From positions 62,001-126,000 of the forward strand of contig JAYKYS010000047.1 of the NCBI GenBank assembly GCA_036924285.1: a DNA stretch of 64,000 nt, in the 5' to 3' direction. The notes beneath the pieces are model-generated. The model had not been told where the DNA came from, made no database searches, and was given only the letters and a program-made list of their open reading frames with translations. Position numbers and translations under genes: made by a program. Positions 47,437 to 59,303 of this stretch are shown piece after piece (positions within the stretch are counted from its first letter, which is position 1; every line of letters starts with the position of its first letter). This DNA comes from Asterella californica (lineage: Eukaryota; Streptophyta; Marchantiopsida; Marchantiales; Aytoniaceae).

Positions 47437-49443
47437 ATGCATAAGGCACCATGGACTTCTGAGGTACTTTTTTGGCTTGCATACTGGGAGCGCTTGCCTG
47501 GAGAACTCTTGATCAGCAAGACTGCTGCCAAGCCATTGAAGCTGCGATTCCCGTCAGGTAAGGCTGTTTCTGCTGCATGTGACAATAAAGCGCCAAATCT
47601 TCCTGTCATCTCCTGCGACAGCAGCTATATCAACACTCGCTGTCCAGATTGTCAAGTGCCTAGCTTCTCCAGTTACCTTGTCTACTTTTGGCTGGTGTCA
47701 TGTGGGGCAGATCAGCACCTTTACTGGTGGGATGTGCTGTAGGTCGCCCCAACATTGTTGCTGCAATGTACCTGCTCTGACTTTGTTCAACAGTGCACAG
47801 ACAGCGTGAGCAAGATGATGTCAAGCTAACATCTCCGAATTCTCAACTGAGAAATTGCTGAACCGTGACCTACCAGTTGCATCTGGCACAGCCAATGGCT
47901 GTTTTATGATTGCTTTCTAAGCACTTTGGGCTGCTTGTTGAAGGAACCTCCTGTCAAAGCACCTTGTATTCTGGTTGTGATGAGAACGCATCCATGCAAG
48001 CATCCTAGCCGCATGTATTGGCAAGATCCTTTGTCAAGGTCGCAGAGCGCAGCACAGCACAGCACAGCACAGCACAGCACAGCACAGCACAGCACAGCAC
48101 AGCACAGCACAGCACAGCACAGCACAGCACAGCACAGCACAGCACAGCACAGCACAGCACAGCACAGCACAGCACAGCACAGCACAGCACAGGCAGGTAG
48201 TATTGATGAGGATTGAGTCAATCCTTCAACAGAGCAGCTTTGCAATTTCATCCAGTACAAGGCCATCTTCTTCTGACAAAGTAATAGCCAGTGTATCTGA
48301 AGTCTGCTCAAGCACAGGAAGTCAGACGATGTCCAAGTGCATGAGGAGGTGAGCCCTGAAACAAAGGTGGGCGCCTGCGGCGATGACAGAAAACCTGCAA
48401 CCAGCCGGTAGAACTTCTTTTTCCCACTCAGCAAAGAGTCTTGATTGCATGGCATATGTTTATCCTATGACAGCCACAGTTTGCCATGTTTGTACACAAG
48501 CTGCCTTTCCCGCTTCTTCAGAAGTTTGCACGATATTCAGTGTTTCCCCTCTCATACTCTGTCTCATTTGCTGACGCAGTTGCCACTACATTTTGCATGC
48601 CTTGTGTTCTGCATCTGCATGTTGATATCTGCATGCTTGACTGGGAGGAGTTCACTCTCAGCATGCCTGTGAAAGGTGCTAGTGGCAGCAAGAGTGTGCA
48701 TTGCACCTGACTGTTTATTTGTCTTTTCATTGTTTTGTGCATCCAGGTCTATGCCACAAACAGCTCAGCTGTATTTGCTCAAGCTGCTGCTGCCCATATG
48801 CTCCTCTGGGTGAAGGTCTCCTATACAGCAGATTCGCTGCATGAATGCCAAGATTTGCTGTTTGTGCACTGCTATGGTGCTTGGCCCTTAGAGACGGGTG
48901 ATCTGCAGCTTGGTTTGTCACTGCAACAATTGGTTTGGGAAGAGCTTGCTGTGAATCGGGGACCAACAACAAATTGCTGCCCTGCACTGTTGTGGTATAC
49001 ATTGTTGTCATGCTGTTAGCCTGCGTGTGTGCATGTCCTCATGCATGTATATGGGCCAGGGACCCCACCCGCACAGTCAAGGGTATTGAAGCAAACAACA
49101 GCTTTTGCAAGGGTCGTTGATGCAATGCACGCTTTGCACAAGGTGTTGTACGCAATCTGCACAGGCATGCACACAGACGAGGCAAAGTCACACTGTCTCC
49201 TGGGACAGACTGAAGCCGCCCTGTCTTATAGTCAAAGTGCCTTACAGTCATGACACACACATTTGTTGATCTGAATCTCGAAAGAGCTTCAGCCTGCAGA
49301 GCGTTCATGTATTCCAGGTAACACACTTGTTTTGGAGTATTACACCTGCCTAGGTGTGGACACAGAGACTCTTCCAAACAATCATGATGATATCCTTGCT
49401 TCAGGTGGTTATGACAAAGACCATCATTCTGGGCCTACTTGAA
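47437..49443 (+). CDS. Unrecognised multi-exon gene
   Basis: Exon-like stretches bounded by good splice sites: 47437-47556 (ATG; ends KPLKLRFPSG at GTAAGG), about 48196-48349 (SSSDKVIASVSEVCSSTGSQ), about 48523-48676 (VSFADAVATTFCMPCVLHLH, then DWEEFTLSMPV), about 48748-48950 (VYATNSSAVFAQAAAAHMLL, then GDLQLGLSLQQLVWEELA) and about 49351-49443 (VDTETLPNNHDDILASGGYD, then a stop). Phases were not all reconcilable, so exons are missing or misplaced. The protein looks soluble, with a conserved-looking Leu-rich end. I recognise no domain. The long AGCAC array lies in one of its introns. Confidence 0.42.
48051..48191 (+). repeat. (AGCAC)n pentanucleotide array
   Basis: About 28 perfect units of a 5-nt repeat, the reverse complement of the array at 9499-9564. 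It makes open frames in all six readings (Ala/Gln/His/Ser or Leu/Cys/Ala/Val repeats) that should not be taken as genes. Confidence 0.98.
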
Positions 49444-49975
49444 GGACCCTTGAATCCCTTGCAAGCAACGAATGCTACTGAGATGACTGAGGTCACAAGT
49501 AGAACAGTTTGCTTGATACCAGACACTCTCTCAGCACATAGTGCAGAATGCTGTTCTGGTGTAAGTTGGCCCATTGCCACAATTACAACCTGAAGCTGGC
49601 TTGACGAGATGCCTGGAACAATGAAAGATTATAGCATAGCAAACAAAGTGATAATTGCACAGGTCGGTGAGGCCATATGCATGGGGCAGTACTATGCAGA
49701 GGATGGGAAGAGGATCATATGGTAGTGAGTAATCAGCTGGCAGTCAATGGCCATAGGAGCGTCTATGAAACAAGCTACAGTCTAGACTACATGTCTGAGC
49801 GTAAAAATTGCTGCTGGCCACAAAGTTAAGCACAAAGCAGCTATGTAGACACATTTGTACACACTGCTGTTCATGCGTTTGCTGATTTTCAGCCCTGTCC
49901 CAGTGTGTTTGCTGCTGGGACGTCCCATCACTTGTTTTGATCTGGCTGTCATGTGTATGTGGCGTAAAGTTCTTG

Positions 49976-52405
49976 CTAGGCGCAGCGGCTGGCTCTTGAA
50001 GCCCAGCCACCACCCCACCTCCAGTCGGCGCGTTGGGTTTGTTGCCTGGCACGCGGGCCCCTGCCTAGGCCGGCTAGCTGCTGCAGCTGATGCTGCTGCT
50101 GCAGCTGATGCTGCTGCTGCTGCTGGCGTTTGGCTTGCCTCTGTGACTCCTGCTGCTTGTGTTCAGCATCCTCATGGTTTGCATTTTGCTGTCTCACAGA
50201 GCGGTTCACAGCCTCTGACTGCAGCAGGCTTTTCATCTTGCCAGGCTGCTGTTGAGCCAGAATCTGCCTCTGCAATGCATTTGTTTTGGATGTAAGTTTG
50301 GCCTGAGGACAACATCCTGATGTGAATGGGCCAGATGCCTGGAGCCATGCAAAAATGCAGTGTTGTCAGTAGACTATGTCTGCAATGTTGCTTGTCAGCT
50401 TCAGATGTTCAACCACCATATGCATATGCAACACGCCAAATAGGCCAATGCTCAGACTTGATTGGCACCGTAGCTGCTGTTGTAGCTCAGCATATGCTGG
50501 CCTTGCTTATCACTGGGCATTGGTGGATGGCCTATGCACCCTGCTCAGGCAGGTTGGCCATCCAGACACATGCAGGCTACAGATGACATGCATATATACT
50601 GATGCAAACCATGCTCACAGACAGTGCACCATGCATTAGGTCAACATGCTGAGTGGTGTCATAAAACTTGCGACAGGTGGTGGAGGTGTAGTTGTGGTAG
50701 TCATAGCAGGCACCAAAAAATGCCATTTTCCTGTCGTGCTTGCAGCATGCATTTGCTTCTTGCAGCATGACTTTTGCCTGCAACTCTAGGACTTCAGCAG
50801 ATGGCAATTCCTGCAGCATGCGGGTGAGGATCTTTTCAAATGGGTTTGGCTCCTGATTCACCCAGAGGCGGTGCTCATGCACCAGCTCCTCGTACTCCTC
50901 ATCATTCACCTCCATCCAGCCCTGCCTCTCCCAGAATATTCTAGCCGTCCCAAGAGCGTCCAGAAATATCTTTTTAACCCCCATCTGCAGAGCAGCTCGT
51001 TGGTGACGCAGTGCAGACATGTCAGAGCGTTTTGACACTAACCTACCTGCCACTAATCTGCTGCAATGGTGATGCCTCGTACTGACACGGCTGCGTGCTG
51101 CAGCGTGTACAGACACAACCACAATTTGCAGGCTTGCTGGAGCTGTTTGCAGCATGCAGGCATCATGCATAGGCTTGATCAGTCATTACTCGCATTGCAC
51201 AACTGACCGATGACTCAGTGTTGAGGTCACCTGCTGAAGCCTGGACTTGAGCCAGTGCACAGCTACACTGCCCAACCCAATTCCCTGCAGCTGTGGATGA
51301 GTGGCCATCAGCAGGAGGTCCACCATTTCCATGCCGCGCTCTTGGAAGCAGATGGCCACAACAGGGAGAGCAACCTGCGTGCCACATAATGGCTAGTAAG
51401 TCCTGTGCTGTCCACAAGTACTCTGGCGGGAGTATGCAAGCACAGCATGCAGCGCTGTGAGATGCCATGAGGTTTCAGTCTTGCCAAAAGATGTGCTTTT
51501 GGAGCTCACTCAACTACAGCCAGCGCATGACAATCATGATGGCACATGGCAGCTGCACTGTATGAGACTGGCGGCAGGAAGTGGGCATACCCTGATATCT
51601 ATTTGACCAGTCTCAGGCACCAAGTAGAGGGTGAGTGTCTTCACTTGATTGTCCTCCCAGTGGAGCCACCTACCACACACCCAATGCCAATATACATCGT
51701 AACTCTTGCGGTGGCCAGGACGGCGCGGGTTGGGTGCCAACTTGCGCATCGGATCAAACTGGGCCTCTACCAGCCCGAGGGCATCGTACTGTATGTACTC
51801 CAGGTGTGCTACTTGATGGCTGTGGTGGCCATCAGTGACGACCACAGCCAACATAGGCAAGTCTGGCAGCCTATGAGGACTGCCTACAAAGCTGTGCAGC
51901 ATTTCCTGCATGCTGGTGTGCAGCTTCTTGCAGTCAGGGCCGCAGTACACCCTCCCTGCCACACAACACCAGAACATCTGAACACTGGAGCCGCCCACAT
52001 TAATCAAGGCAGCATCAGCATCAACAGTCAGAAGCCTTGAATACGGCTCTCCTGTGCGTGCAAGTGTTGTTCTGAAGCGCAGCAGAACAGGCTTTGCTGT
52101 CACTGGTTGTTCACAGCACACCTTATGAGAAAATTGAGCAAGGCATGTAGAGTTTGCAGGGCAGCACAAGGAGACGTACTTGCTGCATCTGCCACCCTTC
52201 TGCCCTTGTGGCTGAACTGCAAGCGCAGCACTCGCCGGCAGGAGGCATGCAGAGGTGCAATGCACACCGTGCAATAGTTAACGCTTTGAGTTCTGTTGCG
52301 GATGCTGTGGGGGCAGGGGCCCTGACAGACCTTGCACATGGGAGTCCTGCAGCCAGACAGGAACTTGACAAGCGTACGGCAGATGCAAGGCCAAGGAGGC
52401 CTCAT
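49976..52405 (-). CDS. Zinc-finger GNAT-type N-acetyltransferase (histone-acetyltransferase-like)
   Basis: Exons: 52180-52405 (ATG; Cys/His cluster MCKVCQGPC...YCTVCIAPLHASC), 51674-52096 (joined in phase; second Cys pair YCGPDC; ends YWHWVC), about 51225-51379 (GNAT motif A: MEMVDLLLMATHP, QGIGLGS), about 50740-50985 (DALGTARIFWERQGWMEV, the GNAT C-terminal motif) and 49976-about 50300 (Gln-rich coiled tail, KRQQQQQHQLQQQHQ, TAG stop). GNAT enzymes move acetyl groups from acetyl-CoA to amines; the fused PHD- or C1-like zinc modules suggest a chromatin or protein substrate, which is inference. One small exon may be missing between 51674 and 51379. A decayed copy of its last two exons lies at 61680-62457. 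Confidence 0.72.
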
Positions 52406-52554
52406 GGCCCACGCAGGTGTCACGCTTGCGCAGTACGTCAGCTTGTTCCAAAACATTTGTCTGGTCCAAGCAGGAGACACGTGTGCGCGCTGCAATTGCA
52501 TGAGCCAAAGCTTGTTTCCAAGTTTGGACCCAGCTGCAAACACATCGCCCCAAG

Positions 52555-55500
52555 TCAGGCTGGAGGCGTGATGCCAGAAGATGATGATCGAGACACATGA
52601 GGCTCAGACACATGTGCAGATGCAGATAAGGAAGCTTTAAAACACTGCAAACTGATCATGCAAGAAAATGTCAGAGCAAAGCACCTGTGCCCTAGGACAA
52701 ATCCCCTTGCTGGGGCCTTCTGCATTGGTGCCTGCTGACCGCCCTTGGCTGTCTCTCCCATCCTGCTGCTCCTGCTGCTGAGCATGGGAACGCCAGGCTG
52801 CATGACATCCTCATCCATGACCATCATCAAAAATATTGCCAGCTGCAGCTCCATGATGAGATGTTGCAAGCTGCAGCATTATCTCAGCTGCAGCTGCTGT
52901 GTCCCTGCATTCAAGCATGCACTGGGCTGATGCAGACAGCTTCTGCAGGACACATACACCCATGTGCTGTGATGCACCCAGAGGGGCACAACAGCCAGCT
53001 TTGTAGAGGTGCAGCTTCACAGGTGTCCATGAGCCATGACAACCCTCTCACGCTGCGAGCATGTTGCTGATGCACCATGATGAGAAGCATGACGGGAGGT
53101 ACAAGCCATTTACGTAGCACACAAGACAGAGTGAATCATGATGACCAGCTTTGTATCATTTAGAGACCTGCTGCTGCCACAAGATACACGCTTCAAGGGG
53201 AAGAACAGGCTACAAGGTGGTGGAAAGTGCAATGTCCTTTTTTAACCTTCTTTACCCGTTCACGTTTCCAGTGACCACTTGCACCAAGGAGTGTGTGCAG
53301 CAAAGGCACAACAAAAGCATTATTTTATATTATAGCTTACATAACCAGCCCATGATTGAAGGAGAAACAAAAAAAAGCTGTAATTGTAAGGTACAGATTG
53401 AGTAACTGTAAGGGTAAGGATGACTGCTGGCAGGTTGGAATTCCCCTGCACGCAGTCTGCAGCATGTAGTTGGCTGCGATGCATCCACAAATTTGTCCTG
53501 AAAGCATGCTGTGTGCATAACATGAAGAGGGCAGCTTGTGCCGTAATGCACATCAGCTCACTTGCATTGTCACTGTTGGAGTATCGCACACCTTGACAGC
53601 TGCTCAGACTCTGGAGAAGGCACAGGGCGAGTACCGTTGCCGAGGGCAGGGTTGTCGGCTTGCCCAGTCAGCATGGAATACAAACCACCAAAGCCCTCAT
53701 CGTCCTCTGTCTCCCTGCTGGAGTAGTTGTCTGAGCTGGTGTCAACGGCTGCAATGCCGTCAGTGAGGGTCTGACCAGTGGGGCCAGCAAACTTGATCTT
53801 CTCAGCGTTTGGCAAATCTGCCTCAAGCACGTTGTGCCTGCAACAAAGTAGCTTGCATTGATAAATGGATCACACAATGGCTGCAGAACAAAACGACCTG
53901 CAGCAGATCATGTAGAAGCCCTCGACGCGTGTCTGCTGTGACGCAGTCACACGACTATGTGTCGCTGAGAAACTTTGAAACATGTTTTGGAAAAGCTGAT
54001 TGCAACCTATGCCTCAGCAAGTGCCTTTATGAATGGCTTGTTGGCTGCAACACACAGGATGAGCTACACATGAGACCCAGCATTATGCCGCTCATGTTAA
54101 TACAATGTTGATGAGAGAGAAGCATGCAGCCTTCTGACAGGTTGTGAATGCCCTGATACAGTCTGCAGTATGTGGTGATATGCAAAGTCACATATAATGT
54201 TCAGTGTCAGACATGTATTGTAAAAGGGGACACGATATATCAGGCTCAAGATGCAAGCGACTGCACAAAAGCAAATTTCACTGCCCTGACAGCTGGTGAA
54301 TGTGTCAGAGCCAAGCACCTGTGTCCTGTGACACAGTCCCTTGCAATTAGTGCTGCGTTCCTGGCTGATGGCAAGCTGCTGGCTAGCTGGCCTTGCCTCC
54401 CGCCCCCAGGGGGGGCTTCAGGCAGCACTTGAGCATCATTGCCTTGTATCATCAGGTCATCATTCATTGTTTCGCCAGCCATTGCAGGGGGTGCCTGTGC
54501 CATTCCCTCAGCTGCAGCTGCTTTTTCCCTGCATAGCAGCATGCATACGGCTGATATAAGCAGCTGCTGGTGAGACATGTACTGGCGTGCTGTGGTGTAC
54601 CCAAGATGCACAACAGCAAGCTTTGCAAAGGTGCAGCTTCACGGCTGACTAACAACCCATCATGGCGTGAGCATGTTGCTGATGCATCAATGCGTGAGAA
54701 GCATGCCAGAAAGTATGAGCCAAACATACAGCATACAAAACAGAATGTATCACACCAAGATGACCAGCTTTGCATTACCAGCTTGGGAGACCTGCTGCTG
54801 CCAAGTGATACATGCTACAAGAGGAAGAACAGGCTACAAAGAAATGGAGAAGGCCATGTCCTTTCCTACCTGTTTCACCCATTCCCACAACCAGTGATCA
54901 CTTGTACCAGGGGATGCTCGTGGAAAGGTTCAACCATGAACTAATATATTGTATCATAGCTTACACATCAAGCCTGGCAAAAAGAGGTACAGATGCTGTA
55001 TCTCTAAAGTAGAAGTGACATGTGAGTAATTGATTCAGTCTGCCTTCCGGCAACTTGTGAAAGTCCCGAGCGCAATCTGCAGCAAGTAATTGACTGAAAC
55101 GCACCCACAAAACCCGTCCTGAAAACGTGCGGTGCAGGCAACATGTAGAGGGCAGCTCGTGTTCAGCTTGTGCCATAAGCGGCAAAGCATGAACATCAGC
55201 TCACTTGCATTGTCACTGTTGGGGCAGCGCAAACCTGGAGGGCTGGTCAGGTTCTGGAACAAAAATAGGCTGTGTGTTGCCGCCAAGGACAGGGCTGTCG
55301 GCTTGCCAGTCAGCAGGGGGTGAGAACCACCAAAGCCCTCATTGTCTTCTTTTGTCCTGCTGGAGTAGTTCCTACAGCTGGTGTGCAGAACGACGCTGTC
55401 AAGCATTGCCGGATCACTGCGGCCAGCAGCCTTGATCTTCTCAGCTGTTGACAAACCTGCCCCAAGCATGCTTGTCCCTGCAATGAAGTAGCTTGCATTT

Positions 55501-56730
55501 GCATCTGAATTGCACAATGACTGCAGAGCAACACAGTTTGCGGCAGTCATGTGGAAGCCCTTGATAAGTGTCTGCTGTGAAGTGCAGTGTCAAGCAGCGA
55601 ATTGGTAAGCAACCGCAAATTTTTGCGGCGTGTTGCAGCAAAAGCTTATTGCACTCTGAGCCTCAACAAGTGAACCAAGCTGACGCTTTATACGTTGCTC
55701 GTTGGCTACAACATGTAAGACATGTGAGACAAGCTACACAAGCAATCGGTCCCCCACGCCGCCCCCCCCCCCCCCCTACTTCCTCCCCTAGACCAGACAT
55801 GCTGGGGCGGCAATCCAGATGCAAGTCTATAGACATTCTAGCTTGAAGGCACATGGTCCCCAGCCAATAACAGTAGAATTTGTGTAGCTTAGTGCCAAGC
55901 CTAAGTTGAAGGAAAACGTGGTAGAAGGTGTGAACTGTCTATATGACAGGGGTTGAATGGCAGGTGATGAGAGAGACAAGCTGCCTTCTGGCAAGTTGTG
56001 AATGTGCTGAGCGCAGCCTGAAGCTGACCGACATGCATCCACAAGCCTGTTCTCAAAGCATGTGGTGTACGACAAATGCAGAGGGCAGCTTGTATTGTGA
56101 GTGGCAAAGCATGCACAGCAGCGCAATTGAGTTGTCACTGTTGAGGCAGCACACACCTAGAGAGCTGCTCGGGCTGTGGAGCATGCAGGGACAAGGTGGC
56201 AGGGCCGTCAGCTGTTCCATTCAGCAAGGAGTCTGGTCCACCAAAGCCCTCACCGTCCTCACCCTCACTGCCGTAGGATTCTTGGCTATCATCAGCGTCT
56301 GCAATGCTACTATCTCTTGCCTTGCCACTAGGAGCAGCAGCCATGAACTTCGTGGCTGCTGGAAAATCTGGCTCAAAGCCACTGACCCTGCAACACAGCA
56401 GCACACATGACCTGGTAGATTGCGCAACTACTGCACAACAACCCAACCAGAAGGTCTGCCTATGGCAGCTGAGTATAGAATCCCTTGATGTGTCTGCCCT
56501 GATGCAACCACAGTTTGGTGTTGAGCAGCATTTTGGTGACAATTGGCACATTCCTGAGCATGCACCGGCAAAAGCTGATTGCAAGCCCCAGCACCCCAGC
56601 AGGTGGTAAACCAAGCTGATGCTGAAGAGCTGCTATTTGGCTGCAACATGAAGGACAAGTCACAAACGGGACCTGTGCTGCTTGCCCCTCTCCCCTCCCC
56701 AGCCCCACTGGGCCTATGCTCAGAGGCATA
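52555..56730 (-). CDS. Tandemly amplified exon block, probably the 3' part of the TFIIS-N gene
   Basis: Three related exons on the minus strand sit between AG acceptors and GTGTG or GTTTG donors: about 53619-53838 (EDDEGFGGLYSMLTGQADNP), 55245-about 55480 (KEDNEGFGGSHPLLTGKPTA) and about 56157-56390 (GEDGEGFGGPDSLLNGTADG). Each has a Ser-rich acidic segment before a shared EGFGG...LL(T/N)G core. A second exon type recurs at about 52680-52870, 54340-54500 and perhaps 56590-56730 (the first two share GHRC-ALT). Flanking introns are also duplicated: about 52930-53560 matches 54550-55180 at roughly 1.6-kb spacing. These probably encode a repetitive, disordered C-terminus for the gene starting at 57827. 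I recognise no family. The final stop is uncertain. Confidence 0.5.
55762..55776 (+). repeat. poly(C) tract, 15 nt
   Basis: Uninterrupted run of C preceded by CCCCCACGCCG, between copies 2 and 3 of the exon block. Confidence 0.92.
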
Positions 56731-56925
56731 CACTGGGTCAGTCAAGTCAAAGAGAACACAGAATGTCGGTCCTTGTTGAAAAAATGTGAACAAACACAAT
56801 GAAACATGTGGGATAACAGGTCTACATTTCATCTGCTGTGTGTAACTCTGGCCCAAAGTTGACCGGCAGTGCACATAGTGCAGTTCCAACAAAACAAAAC
56901 ACAGTATAACTAGCAGAAAGGAAAC

Positions 56926-57827
56926 CTCTTTGCAGGAAGTAAGGCAGGCTGATTGCCATTGTGCCCAGTTGACTTGATAGGCCCACTCCCGTTGCCATCT
57001 CTGCCACCAGTATCTACTTGGAGGTGTCCAGGACTTGGAGATTGAGAACCTTCCAGGATGCCTGCCACATGTTGACCAGCACCAGGCGCTGCAGCTTCTA
57101 CCCCTTCGCAGGCCTTGGGCCTGCGCTTATGCACATTAGTACTTGCGTGCTGCATCTCCTCAACTTCTGACTGTGCTCCAAGGGTTGCTTGAAACAATCT
57201 ATGTGCTGTACCATAGTTGGCAAATCACTACATGCCTGTGCAGCGTGGGCAACGATGATGCAAGCTAGGGCTTCTCTCACCTGGAATTTGCAAGCTGGTC
57301 CTGCTTCTTGGATGATGCCGTGAAGCCCTTCTTGCTTCTGCCTGAAGCTGCTGGTTGTTGGCGCTGCGGCCTACAAACCATCCACGGTCAACTAGCTTTT
57401 GAACTCAGAAAGGCTAAGGAAGCTTGTAAGTTGCTAGGCTGCATTTCCAGCTTTGCTGAAAGTCAGCACACCTGGTGGCAGTTTGCAATAGACGTCTCCA
57501 GTATGTGAGCAGAGCATTCGCCCTAGCCCGTATTGCTCTGTCACGATACTTTGTCAAAGATTCCACGCTTTCCAGCAGCGGTAAATCGATTCCATCCTCA
57601 GCCTGGAGATCAAGGCGGTCCAGAACACACAAGCAGGTACGGCGGTCCTGCCCCCGCTTGTTAACTTGTGACCCCCAACCCTGAAAGAACTTGAGCCCTC
57701 GGCTGTCACGGGGGCCGTCCAGCAGAAGCTGCCTCAACGGTACTGTGCCTGACAAATCAAGTCGTGCCAAAATATCTGAGTAAGACCCGCAGCTGTCGGC
57801 TGCCTCAACATCGTTGTGGCTAAGCAT
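56926..57827 (-). CDS. TFIIS N-terminal (LW) domain protein, 5' exons
   Basis: Exons joined in exact phase: 57472-57827, 57281-57370 and 56926-57198. The first begins at ATG (MLSHNDVEAADSCGSYSDIL) and carries a helical bundle of the TFIIS-N/Med26/IWS1 type: LKFFQGWGSQVNKRGQDRRT, LCVLDRLDL, DLPLLESVESLTKYRDRAIR, then RANALLTYWRRLLQ, ending with the Trp-Arg-Arg typical of this domain. The second exon is short and basic (GRSKKGFTASSKK) and the third is low-complexity (KRRPKACEGVEAAAPGAGQH). Such domains dock Pol II elongation and Mediator-linked factors in the nucleus. The domain match is by pattern and moderately sure. The amplified exon block downstream, same strand, is its likely continuation. 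Confidence 0.6.
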
Positions 57828-58299
57828 GGAACCACAGCCGGTCAAACAGGATCACACCCGACGCAAGCAAATGGCATATCGAAAGGTCAGCTCATTGAAA
57901 ACGCTTCTCAAAATGGCTGTCAGAGCCAGTACGATGCACGCGCACAGCAGTCAACTGAAGACTTTCGATTGTCAAGTCATTAACGGGGTACTAGTCTTTG
58001 TGCCCGTCGGTGATGTGTGTGTGAGTCAATGAGACGATGCAATCATTACATGTCAGTCGAGAGTGCAACTGTTATTACAGAGAGTGCTTTCCAAATCAAG
58101 TGTAGCCTAACACATCCTGCCAAACAGTTTCATCCTGACTCTTGATATGCATCATGACAACAATAGCTCCTTGTGTATGTGATTTTTCACATACACTCCT
58201 TCTCGATCTCTGACCTTGCCACACTGGACAACCATATGGGTTGAATCTGTGTAGAATGTCCTGCAGCTTTCTCAACATGACACAGTTCATGCCACTGTA
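57828..58299. other. Intergenic region
   Basis: Upstream flank of the TFIIS-N gene. A plus-strand ATG at 57826 opens 20 codons up to a GTCAGC donor-like site and then a longer frame with no family features. I do not call it a gene. Confidence 0.4.
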
Positions 58300-59303
58300 G
58301 ACGGTCATGCGTCTGCCAAGCTGTGCATCTGTGCTTTATTGGATGTAAAATTGGGTGAACTTGGAGACTTGTCCTTCCACTGGCAGTAGGGACCCGATGA
58401 GATGGCTGACCTTGCCCTTGATGCAAAAATTGGGAGGGCATGACCATCAAACAGAGATGTGTCAATGTCAGCTCCTGTGGAGGCCATGGACAGGACCAGG
58501 TTGTAGCGGCGACTGAAGGATTTGAAGTGCTTGCTAGCATCATTGTCTCCCCTCAGCAACCCAATCCAGAAAGGTGGATAACGTCTGACAGGTGGTAGTT
58601 AAACCTTGCCCTTGTACCAGCAATTGCTGAACATTGGCTGAGCCATCATGCCGCCTGTCTTCTCGCACAGGAAATGCTTTGCTGCACAAAAGGTATAGAT
58701 GTGTCTCACAAGGCCAATGGAGAGGCGTTGTGTCCTGAGGGCTGTGAGCTTCTGCAGCTTGCTATGCCGAAAGACTTCTGACTCAAAGTGATCAAGCTGT
58801 TGTCTGCCCAAGTTGTGCGAGAGAGGCCACCCTTGCTCTGTCCTGTCTGCGCTGTTCTGCAGCTGCTGTCCTGTCTTCTCTGCGCTGTTCTGCAGCTGCT
58901 GCTCTGTCTTGTCTGCGCTGTTCTGCAGCTGCGCTCTGTCTAGTCTGCGCTGCTCTGCAGCTCCTGCCCTGTTTTATCTGTGCTGCTCAGCAGCAATGGC
59001 AGCAGCTGCAGCAACAGCAGCAGCAGCCTCATGTTCAGCAGCAGCTCGCCTGGCTGCATACAAAGCTGCCCAATGCCTTACCCGCGCAGCTCTATGTTTG
59101 GACCGTGCGTCTTGACGTGCAGCTCGGCACCTTGACGCTGGTGATAGCTCCTGCTGGCCAGCTGCATTGCTGTTGTTTTCAGTGTTGGCAGCATTAGCAG
59201 AGGCTGCGCCAGACCCACTGACCCCAGCAGCAAGCCCACGTGCCCTGTTAGGCCAACAGGACCGTTCAGCAGCTGTGATAGTCAGGACCATCTGAAGATG
59301 CAA
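58300..59303 (-). mobile_element. Decayed Helitron fragment (helicase-like N-terminal part)
   Basis: Minus-strand text in order, 59303 to 58300: an Ala/Arg-rich stretch (ARQDARSKHRAARVRHWAAL), a repeat-rich segment, then CEKTGGMMAQPMFSNCWYKG-KV, a frame change, LLRGDNDASKHFKSFSRRYN, LVLSMASTGADID, another one-base frame change, then KGKVSHLIGSLLPVEGQ and SKFTQFYIQ with a stop. The order (Cys-containing CC-GKV block, FR..IR.YN..L..AS, GQ..H.IGSL.P..G, F.QLYI) is that of the Helitron-like N-terminal domain in animal, plant and algal Rep/helicase proteins. The Rep and helicase domains are not in the window and several frameshifts make it non-functional. Confidence 0.8.
58830..58965 (-). repeat. 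Coding minisatellite, about 33-36-nt unit
   Basis: About four imperfect copies of a unit containing CTGCGCTGTTCTGCAGCTG. On the minus strand they read as 11-12-residue repeats (QLQNSADKTEQ, QLQNSAEKTGQ) inside the Helitron-derived frame. Confidence 0.85.

Noticed and set aside
47904..48455. 183-codon minus-strand frame and several plus-strand frames over the AGCAC array
   Set aside because: Pentamer repeats remain open in all frames; the predicted Leu/Cys/Ala or Ala/Gln/His repeats are an artefact of the array.
57826..57885. Plus-strand ATG overlapping the start codon of the TFIIS-N gene, possible divergent gene
   Set aside because: CATG gives an ATG on both strands by chance; the frame has no recognisable continuation.
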